Shown piece after piece: positions 19,147-25,890 of a DNA stretch of 64,000 nucleotides. The stretch's first letter is position 1; each line of letters starts with the position of its first letter. A model generated the notes under the pieces. The model worked only from the letters and a program-made list of their open reading frames with translations. It ran no database searches and was not told where the DNA came from. A program made the translations under genes and the position numbers. This DNA comes from Paenarthrobacter aurescens. GTDB lineage: Bacteria; Actinomycetota; Actinomycetes; Actinomycetales; Micrococcaceae. The stretch lies in contig NZ_JAOEFX010000005.1 in assembly GCF_025421775.1 (NCBI RefSeq), positions 124,001-188,000 on the forward strand, in the 5' to 3' direction.

Positions 19147-22100
19147 CTAAGGAAGGGAAGTGAATCCTCCCCAGCCCCAACCGACCTGGCTGCGGGAGAG
19201 CCATCCGGATGTTCCGTTCCCGGGATACAGGAAGAGGTTTCCACCGGCGTCCCGGGCAAGGACATCGTTCTTGCCATCGCCGTTGAAGTCGCCTGGCCCA
19301 AGGATGGCGGTCATGCCACTCCAGCCGCTTCCGACCTGAACCCTGTTGAGCCACCCGCCCGTCCCGTTGCCTGGATACAGCCACAGGATGCCTGACGTGT
19401 CCCTGGCCAGGACGTCGGTCTTGCTGTCGCCATTGAAATCGCCCGTACTCAGAATGGCGTTCATGGCATTCCAACCTGTGCCAACCTGGGCGCTTGACGC
19501 GAATCCGCCCGTGCCGTTTCCACGGTATAGCCACAGGACGCCCGCAGAATTCCTTGCGAGAACATCAGCCTTTCCATCGCCGCTGAAGTCGCCCGGTGCC
19601 AGGATCAGCGTCATGCCAGTCCACCCGGTCCCGGCCTGAACGCGTGCTTGGAGACCGCCGGTGCCATTTCCCGGGTACAGCCAGAGAACGCCATTCGTAT
19701 CCCTTGCCAGGACATCACTGCGTCCGTCCCCATTGAAGTCTTTCGTGGGGACAATTGCATTCAGCGAGTTCCAGCCAGTGCCGAGCGAACGTTGGGTCAG
19801 CCAACCACCGGTGCCGTTACCCGGGTAGAGCCAGAGGGTGCCGCCGTTGTCGCGTGCCACCACATCGTTCTTGGCGTCACCGGTGTAGTCCTTCCAGGTG
19901 TTGGCCGGAGGAGCTGTCACCGTGTAAGCCTGGGTGACGATTGCCGAACTGTTGTTGGAGGCATCCACTGCGAAGTACTTCAGTGTCATCGCCGTTGTCA
20001 GGGTAATGGCCGTGGAGTACTTGTTTGCGGCTGTGGCCGTCGGGTTTGTTCCGTTGGTGGTGAAGTAGATACTGGATCCCGGCTCATTGGCCGTGAGCGT
20101 GATCTGCTGGTTGGCAGGGTAGCTGCCCGCGGGTGGCGTCACAGTGACTACCGGGGGAGTTGTATCAAGAACCGTGTAAGCACGGGTGGTGACCGCCGAA
20201 GCGTTTCCATAGGCATCAACAGCGAGGGCCTTCACGGTGGTGTTGGCGGTCAGTGCAAACGCGGCAGTGTAGGCCTTGGTGCTACCCGAGGCACTGGTTG
20301 CGGGTGTTGTGCCATCGGTTGTGTAGAAGATGCTTCCGGGTTCGCTGGAAGACATCGTGACAAGTTGTCCCGAGGCATAGCCTCCGGCAGCGGGAGCCAC
20401 CGTGAGAGCTGGTGCAGAGTTGTCCAGCACGTATGTCTGGGTGGCCACAGCTGAGGAATTTCCTGCGGTGTCCCGCGCGAAGTACTTCAGCGTCATGGAC
20501 GTCAACGGCATCGGTCCCGAGTACACGGGGCTGGATGTCGTGGGCGTCGTACCGTTGGTCGTCACGTAGATGGTGGCAGCTTCATTGACCGACAAGGCAA
20601 TGGTCTTGCCGGCACCGTACGTTCCTCCAGCCGGATCCACGGACACTACGGGAGCCGACGTATCAGGAGCAAAGACAGTCACGTTCCTTGAAGCCGTGGA
20701 GATATTTCCCGCATTGTCCCTGGCTTCCACCGTGAACGTGACGGGACCGCTTGGAACGTTCGTGTACGTCTTGGGTGAGGTGCACGCCGTATACGCGTTG
20801 GTCCCGAGCTTGCACCTGAATCCCGCAATATCCGGGGAGGAGGAAGCAAACGCGAAGGATGGTGAGATGCCGACTGTTGCGCCCTCTGCAGGTGAACTGA
20901 TGGACACCTGCGGTGCGGTCAGGTCGGCAGTCACGGTTACCGAGGCCAGTGCGCTGACATTACCGGCCATGTCGGTGGCCCGCACCCGAAGTACGTGCTG
21001 GCCTGCCGTGGCGAGATTGAAGACGTACCCGTTGGTGCAGGCCGTAAACGTCGTGGTCGAATCGACGGAGCAGGACAACGTTGAATCCGGGTCCGAGGTG
21101 ACGCCCAGGACTGGCGCTCCGTTGACTGTCGCTCCAGCCGCGGGTGACGTAATCACTGGTGTGCCGGGCGCGGTCACGTCGACGGTGAAAGCCCGCGAGA
21201 CGGGAAGGCCCGACGGCGCTGCCCGCACCGAGAACGTGTAGGCGCCGTTGGCCAAGGCCGTCGACGGTGTAAAGCTGCCACTGGAACACACCTGCCAGAC
21301 CGGCGTGGCAGTGCTGAGTTGGAGGCTGCATTCAAGAGCGCCGCCTGGAGGGGTCGAGGCCACCGCGAACGTCGGAGTGGAATCGTTGGTGAATGCCGGG
21401 TTGGCCGCCTGGGTTCCGTTCGCCGCCGTCGGACCGCTGACGATGGAAGGTACTACTCCGCCCAACGTGAGTAACCTGCCGCGTTCAGCGGGCTTCGCCG
21501 GATCCAGTTGTCCCGGATCTTCCATCACCAGAAGTTTGCCGGCCCGCATGGCCAGCCCCCCGACTTTGCTGAATCCCAGGGCCCATTGGTTGTCTACGGT
21601 GTCCGTGCTCAAATCGATCCGGGAGATGGTGTCCTTGCCGGCGTCGGCGGTGGTGGTTCCCCCACCCGTTCCGGTGTAGAGAACCAAAGGCGATTCCCAG
21701 TCGTAGTAGATGGCCGTAGGCTTACCGACGTTATAGAGAGGTGCTGGAACGAAATTGGTCAGCACACCGTCATCGGGTGCCGTGAAGACGGTCAACCCCG
21801 TGGTTTCGGCCACATAGACCACCACGTTGCCTGCACTATTGCGGTGCGTGGCAGCGAGGCTAAGCGAACTGGAATTGACCGAGGCTATGGATTCGATGCT
21901 CGGATGGAGAGCAGTGGGATTCACTATCTTGACGATGGAGCGAGCATTGGCAAACGACAAGTAGATGTTGCCATCAGGGCCGTCGCTGACGGCATTCGGC
22001 CGAAGGTCGCCGTCGAAGATGGTCAGTGCGCCGTCGTAGTCGAAGACACCGTTGTCCGGGTTCCAGAGTGCTCGGACTACATCGGAACTTCCGACGGCGG

Positions 22101-22590
22101 CATCCGGGATGAAAGCGATTTCGTCGCCATCGCCGTGGCTGGCGGGAGACGGATCGATGAGGGCGGGAGTGCCTGCCACGGCAGGGCCGCTCTCATGACC
22201 AGGCAGGGTTCCCCCAAGGCACGTGTCAGTTTCGAGTCCACCGGCCGTAGCGCCGGAGGCTTCTGTCACGCGGCAGAAGCCCGCGCGTGCATCCGAAACC
22301 CAAAGCCGTCCGTCCGGGTCCACCAAAGTTCCGGTGGCCTTGGTCAGGCCGGTGGCCACCGTTTGTCGTGCCTGGTCCGCCAAGGCCGGGCCTGCAGTGA
22401 GCACGCCGGTGAGGGCTGCCGTTGCAAGGCTGGCCGTTGCCAGAACTGCCGTCAGCTTGTGGCGTTGCCGTCCGTCAACCACCCTGCCGAGGGCGGAGGG
22501 TCGGGGTGTCTTGGAAAAGGTTCTTGAGCGACCGGCGAAGGCAAGACATGCCAAACCAAGCTGAAGAACACTGCGTTTGCGCGTGTCCAC
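19147..22590 (-). CDS. Secreted FG-GAP repeat protein with bacterial Ig-like/chitobiase-C repeats
   Basis: A 1147-residue exported protein. Residues 72-390 form a beta-propeller-like region ('LVDPDGRLWVSD'). Then come three Ig-like segments rich in 'SPAAGATVNGAP'-type strands, about three CHB_HEX_C-like repeats near 640-890 ('TTNGTTPT'), and five FG-GAP/VCBS-like repeats to the end ('GDFNGDGKNDVLARD', 'LWLYPGNGTGG'). Two signal-like segments occur. The first (residues 1-20) copies the leader of the lipoprotein at 23677 within an inverted repeat but lacks the lipobox Cys. The second ends 'AGPALA' near residue 71. A GTG at 22482 would give only the second and may be the original start. No catalytic domain is seen; a surface or adhesion role is a guess. 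Confidence 0.82.
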   Translation of the reverse strand: MDTRKRSVLQLGLACLAFAGRSRTFSKTPRPSALGRVVDGRQRHKLTAVLATASLATAALTGVLTAGPALADQARQTVATGLTKATGTLVDPDGRLWVSDARAGFCRVTEASGATAGGLETDTCLGGTLPGHESGPAVAGTPALIDPSPASHGDGDEIAFIPDAAVGSSDVVRALWNPDNGVFDYDGALTIFDGDLRPNAVSDGPDGNIYLSFANARSIVKIVNPTALHPSIESIASVNSSSLSLAATHRNSAGNVVVYVAETTGLTVFTAPDDGVLTNFVPAPLYNVGKPTAIYYDWESPLVLYTGTGGGTTTADAGKDTISRIDLSTDTVDNQWALGFSKVGGLAMRAGKLLVMEDPGQLDPAKPAERGRLLTLGGVVPSIVSGPTAANGTQAANPAFTNDSTPTFAVASTPPGGALECSLQLSTATPVWQVCSSGSFTPSTALANGAYTFSVRAAPSGLPVSRAFTVDVTAPGTPVITSPAAGATVNGAPVLGVTSDPDSTLSCSVDSTTTFTACTNGYVFNLATAGQHVLRVRATDMAGNVSALASVTVTADLTAPQVSISSPAEGATVGISPSFAFASSSPDIAGFRCKLGTNAYTACTSPKTYTNVPSGPVTFTVEARDNAGNISTASRNVTVFAPDTSAPVVSVDPAGGTYGAGKTIALSVNEAATIYVTTNGTTPTTSSPVYSGPMPLTSMTLKYFARDTAGNSSAVATQTYVLDNSAPALTVAPAAGGYASGQLVTMSSSEPGSIFYTTDGTTPATSASGSTKAYTAAFALTANTTVKALAVDAYGNASAVTTRAYTVLDTTPPVVTVTPPAGSYPANQQITLTANEPGSSIYFTTNGTNPTATAANKYSTAITLTTAMTLKYFAVDASNNSSAIVTQAYTVTAPPANTWKDYTGDAKNDVVARDNGGTLWLYPGNGTGGWLTQRSLGTGWNSLNAIVPTKDFNGDGRSDVLARDTNGVLWLYPGNGTGGLQARVQAGTGWTGMTLILAPGDFSGDGKADVLARNSAGVLWLYRGNGTGGFASSAQVGTGWNAMNAILSTGDFNGDSKTDVLARDTSGILWLYPGNGTGGWLNRVQVGSGWSGMTAILGPGDFNGDGKNDVLARDAGGNLFLYPGNGTSGWLSRSQVGWGWGGFTSLP

Positions 22591-22712
22591 CGAGGGATCC
22601 CCACTTCATTCGGATGCTCCCCAGCTCCGCATGCATTGGTTATTCGCCCCACGCCGTTTCCGGCTGCGTCTACGTCCATCTTCCACCAATTTTCACATTT
22701 GTCACTAGTGAA
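22519..22712 (-). repeat. Left arm of a ~190-bp inverted repeat
   Basis: Its reverse complement matches 23555-23748 along the whole length. A core at 22584-22650 is identical over 67 bases to 23617-23683. The arm holds the start and leader codons of the FG-GAP gene and, further upstream, a remnant of a lipoprotein 3' end. Confidence 0.9.
22651..22712 (-). pseudogene. Remnant of the 3' end of a lipoprotein gene paralogous to 22799-23593
   Basis: On the minus strand the arm reads 'FTSDKCENWWKM', matching the C-terminus 'FTSDKCGIWGKM' of the intact lipoprotein, but the stop codons are lost. Upstream sequence toward 22740 is only weakly similar. It is a fragment left by an inverted duplication, with no complete gene. 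Confidence 0.6.
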
Positions 22713-22798
22713 TTCCCGAAACGTCCCGTGTAGGACGCTAAGAGCCCGCCATCTTGACCGCGCAAGCCGGGCACCGCACGATTGAGGTGGAGGTCACA

Positions 22799-23593
22799 AT
22801 GCGCAGACTGTTCCCGATGGCGGTGCCGATGGTGATGCTGTTGGTCGCCTGCACGGCCCCCTCAAGCCAGCCAACCACCGGAGGCAGCACGCCGGCATCG
22901 AGCAGTGCCGGCGTTACCGCGGAACCCAGCGGAACGCCGTCGTCCACTACAGCCAGCGCCCCCACTGCCGACGACGGGCCGACGGCAGGCGACGACGAAC
23001 CGGGACGGTTCTCCTACCGTTGCACAAGCCTTGACGCTTCGCCGGAAGTCCAGTTGTCGAGTCTCGCCGAAGTTTGGGCCGCCAACAACTACACACGAAT
23101 GGACTCCTGCGAAGTGACTTTCGCAGGTGACGAGCCATTCCTTCCCACGCCCCGTGAGGCTGAAGCGATTTCCACAGCTGCGTCGCAGGGGGCAGCAGCA
23201 GAGGATGGCCTTGCCACCATGGTGGATGTACTCCGCCTGTGCACCCGGATCAGCGATGAAACCGGACCTGGGGGATTCGAGGAGGCAAGTCACGGGACTT
23301 TGCTCGCGGCGGCCGCATTTTGTCCGGACGCTCCGCAGGGAAACATTATTGCCGCCTGGGCTCAAGGTACGAGGGTGGGAGACGGCAGCCACCTCGTGGG
23401 TGAAAGCGTGGAGCCCGGGGAAGTTCAGCTCCTTAAGCCGGGCGCTTCAGCCAGCGAATGTTCTTGGTCCCTCACCGCTCCGGATGGTTCTGTGGTTGCC
23501 AGCGGAGGAGTGCCTGAGGCCGGCAAAAACGTTGAGCTTGAAACCGGCCAGAACTTTACTAGTGACAAATGCGGAATTTGGGGGAAGATGTAG
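22799..23593 (+). CDS. Putative lipoprotein, paralogue of the next gene
   Basis: A 264-residue protein starting at ATG 22799 with GGAGG upstream. It has a type II signal peptide with lipobox 'LLVAC' (C18), a Ser/Thr/Pro/Ala-rich linker to about residue 75, and a globular domain with Cys residues in 'YRCTSLD', 'DSCEVTF', 'RLCTRI', 'AFCPDAPQ', 'SECSW' and 'DKCGIWGKM'. The segment around 'LAEVWAANNYTRMDSCEV' matches the neighbouring lipoprotein. The domain is not recognised. It sits wholly between the two arms of an inverted repeat, its own C-terminal codons being part of the right arm. Confidence 0.8.
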   Translation: MRRLFPMAVPMVMLLVACTAPSSQPTTGGSTPASSSAGVTAEPSGTPSSTTASAPTADDGPTAGDDEPGRFSYRCTSLDASPEVQLSSLAEVWAANNYTRMDSCEVTFAGDEPFLPTPREAEAISTAASQGAAAEDGLATMVDVLRLCTRISDETGPGGFEEASHGTLLAAAAFCPDAPQGNIIAAWAQGTRVGDGSHLVGESVEPGEVQLLKPGASASECSWSLTAPDGSVVASGGVPEAGKNVELETGQNFTSDKCGIWGKM

Positions 23594-23748
23594 TAAGACG
23601 CAGCCGGAGACGGCTTGGGGCGAATAACCAATGCATGCGGAGCTGGGGAGCATCCGAATGAAGTGGGGATCCCTCGGTGGACATGCGCAGGCGCAGTGTT
23701 CTTCAACTCGGTGTGGCAACTTTAGCCTTGGCCGGTTGTTCAGGAACC
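23555..23748 (+). repeat. Right arm of the ~190-bp inverted repeat
   Basis: It matches the reverse complement of 22519-22712. It contains the last codons of the first lipoprotein gene, the intergenic region, and the start, Tat-like signal and lipobox codons of the second lipoprotein. The intergenic core at 23617-23683 is identical between arms, while the flanking coding parts carry scattered differences. Confidence 0.9.
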
Positions 23749-24219
23749 AAAGTAGATACTTCCCAACCAGCCGCACTTGATATGGCGCCTGTTGTCGCGA
23801 ACGATGACAAGATTCCCATTGAGCGTCCGGAACCTCTGATCCGATACCAATTTACGTGCACGGCGGCGGATGGCAGCCTCATCGGCAAATTTTCGAGCCT
23901 CGAAGAGGTTTGGGCATCGACGCGGTACATGCACGTCACAGATTGCCAGGTGGTATACGTCGGGAGCGGACCCCATGTCCTGACTCCCGAAGAAACGGCT
24001 GCCGTGAATGCGGCCGTGGCGGCGGGGGCGGCTACTGGCCAGGCTTCCGCGCTATGCCTGCGCATCATCAAAGCATGCACGAGGACAGATCACAGGACTC
24101 TGGCAGCATCTCTCGCCGCCTATGGGATACCCGTAGTCAAGGGCGCCTTGACGCTGGCCCCCTTGGCTCCGCAAGCTGTGCTGCTCACGAGGTGGCTCAA
24201 GACCGCGGTGCCGGGCTAA
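23677..24219 (+). CDS. Putative Tat-type lipoprotein, short paralogue of 22799-23593
   Basis: A 180-residue protein starting at GTG within the inverted repeat. The leader 'RRRSVLQLGVATLALAGC' has a twin-arginine-like motif and a lipobox (C20). Residues ~50-150 align with the upstream lipoprotein ('SSLEEVWASTRYMHVTDCQVV', 'PHVLTPEETAAVNAAVAAG'). It stops about 75 residues earlier, lacking the C-terminal 'ECSW...DKC' part. It may be a truncated paralogue or a shorter variant. The domain is not recognised. Confidence 0.75.
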   Translation: MDMRRRSVLQLGVATLALAGCSGTKVDTSQPAALDMAPVVANDDKIPIERPEPLIRYQFTCTAADGSLIGKFSSLEEVWASTRYMHVTDCQVVYVGSGPHVLTPEETAAVNAAVAAGAATGQASALCLRIIKACTRTDHRTLAASLAAYGIPVVKGALTLAPLAPQAVLLTRWLKTAVPG

Positions 24220-24433
24220 GCCCTGAATCAAGGCATATCCTGACGTCAATTTTCGAACCAGGATGGCGCTTGACAGGGCGATATTTATCCCCGGCAACCA
24301 CACAAATCAACGGGATCACATGGTCTAATGAAGGTGGTCTCACGTATTGGCTGTTCAGCGTATTTTGGGAAACTGACTTTGTTTGGGGGCAAAGGAAGAT
24401 CACCCGTTGCGCACAATCAAGGAGTGATCTTTT

Positions 24434-25780
24434 ATGGCGTTTAGAGTAGGAACTGCAAGCGCTGACATAACGCCGTCGCTGAGCACCAATCCCTATATGG
24501 CCGGATATGGTTCTACCGATGGCGGACGCGAAGCCACCAGCAGTTCGCCGTTCGAGCCCCTGTACGCTCGGGCAATCCTCATCTGGGAAGACGCCCATCC
24601 CCACATCATTATCAGCTTGGACGTTCTGGCGTTACCGCGGGCAATGCACCAACGGATCCGCGACCGGATCATTGGGCTTGCGGATTGGTCCAGCAGCGAT
24701 ATCCTCATTCAGGCGACACACACGCACAACGGGCCTGCCCTCATTGACACCCTTCATCCGTTCATGGCGTACGGACTGGCGGACCTTGGCCTGGTGCGGT
24801 CTTACAGCTCAGACCTTGAAGACACGATTGTGGATCTCGCGCAAGAGGCCTTGGACGCGAACGAAACGGCGGTGACCTTCGACTACAAGGTTTCAACGCA
24901 GAACTTTTCCGCCAACCGGGTAGGCCTGCCGTACACGGAGACGGCCGTTCCCATCCTTGTGGCAAGACGCGGCAACGGCACGCCGGCCGCCGTGATTTTC
25001 AGCTATGGATGCCACCCGATCAGCGCGGGCCTGCGCACTCTCTTTGACGGTGATTTTGCAGCCGGCGCATGCAACTACATCGAAAACCGTAACCCGGACT
25101 GCTTCGCGATGTTCATCCAAGGTCCGGCCGGTGACCAGGACCCGGGAGGAGTCCGGAGTTGGGAACTCAGGGACCAACACGGAGACGCATTGGGGGCGAC
25201 GGTGCATTCGAACATGCAGTCTGCCGGGCGTGCGCTCAGCGGGCCCATGGTCACGCGCTACCAGGAAGTCCAGCTGCCGTTGGACATCACGCCGACAGCC
25301 GGCAATCTCGCCGCTGTGCGTGCATCCTATGTTGCCCGCCTGGCGAACCCCAATGGCCAACCCCAGTGGTACCAGCGGCACGCGCAGGTGATGATCGGGC
25401 GCATTGACAGCAACAGTGTGGACACCTCGGTTCCCTCACCCTTCCAGGTGTGGAAATTCAACGGCAGCCCACAATTGAAGATCGCCATGATCGGCGGGGA
25501 ATTAGTCAGTGGATACGCTGCTTACTTCCGGGGCAGAAACGGTGGAACCAACGGAATAATTGTTGGGGGATACGCAAATGAATCGTGCTGCTATATCCCA
25601 AGCAACGAATTCTTCCCGCCGTTCATGCCCCTTGGAAGCTACGAAGGCGGCTGGGAGCCGGATTTCCCGGGAATTGCCGGTGGCTCAATGACCGTGTATG
25701 GGCACTTGGCGCATTTCAAAGCGGGCACCAATGGCGTAGAGACCACGCTTGTTAATGCCATGAATGCATTGCTTGCATAA
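24434..25780 (+). CDS. Neutral/alkaline ceramidase-like protein
   Basis: A 448-residue protein of the neutral ceramidase N-terminal family. It begins 'FRVGTASADITPS', has the zinc-site histidines in 'ATHTHNGPAL' and 'YGCHPIS', and the loop 'QGPAGDQDPGG' where true ceramidases carry the nucleophilic serine (GDVSPN). It has AAGGAG 9 bases before ATG. No signal peptide is present, unlike most ceramidases, so cytoplasmic location or an unusual export route is implied. The 214 bp upstream are more AT-rich than the surroundings and hold no gene I can support. The substrate is unknown. Confidence 0.75.
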   Translation: MAFRVGTASADITPSLSTNPYMAGYGSTDGGREATSSSPFEPLYARAILIWEDAHPHIIISLDVLALPRAMHQRIRDRIIGLADWSSSDILIQATHTHNGPALIDTLHPFMAYGLADLGLVRSYSSDLEDTIVDLAQEALDANETAVTFDYKVSTQNFSANRVGLPYTETAVPILVARRGNGTPAAVIFSYGCHPISAGLRTLFDGDFAAGACNYIENRNPDCFAMFIQGPAGDQDPGGVRSWELRDQHGDALGATVHSNMQSAGRALSGPMVTRYQEVQLPLDITPTAGNLAAVRASYVARLANPNGQPQWYQRHAQVMIGRIDSNSVDTSVPSPFQVWKFNGSPQLKIAMIGGELVSGYAAYFRGRNGGTNGIIVGGYANESCCYIPSNEFFPPFMPLGSYEGGWEPDFPGIAGGSMTVYGHLAHFKAGTNGVETTLVNAMNALLA

Positions 25781-25809
25781 TATTGATTTCGCAGTTGGCC
25801 GGGTGCTGA

Positions 25810-25860
25810 CGCCGTGAGGGCCTGTCCAGGGAGAATTACCTTGGGCAGGCCCTCACGGCG
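25810..25860. terminator. Long hairpin between convergent genes
   Basis: An 18-bp stem (CGCCGTGAGGGCCTGTCC and its near-perfect complement) around a ~15-base loop lies between the ceramidase-like and GH25 genes. It has no T-tract, so it may act as a weak bidirectional terminator. Confidence 0.55.
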
Positions 25861-25890
25861 CATTGGCATTCGAGCCGCGTGGTCCGGCTG

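Noticed and set aside
19346..19880. Regularly spaced repeats suggesting a CRISPR array
   Set aside because: The repeats are in frame, about 140 bp apart, and encode FG-GAP units; spacers are not unique short sequences.
21508..22527. 339-codon plus-strand frame within the FG-GAP gene
   Set aside because: Antisense shadow; the minus-strand protein has a signal peptide and clear repeats.
23856..24449. Overlapping 197-codon frame over the second lipoprotein, considered as a frameshifted continuation
   Set aside because: The alternative frame does not resemble the C-terminal part of the longer paralogue, so truncation is more likely than a sequencing frameshift.
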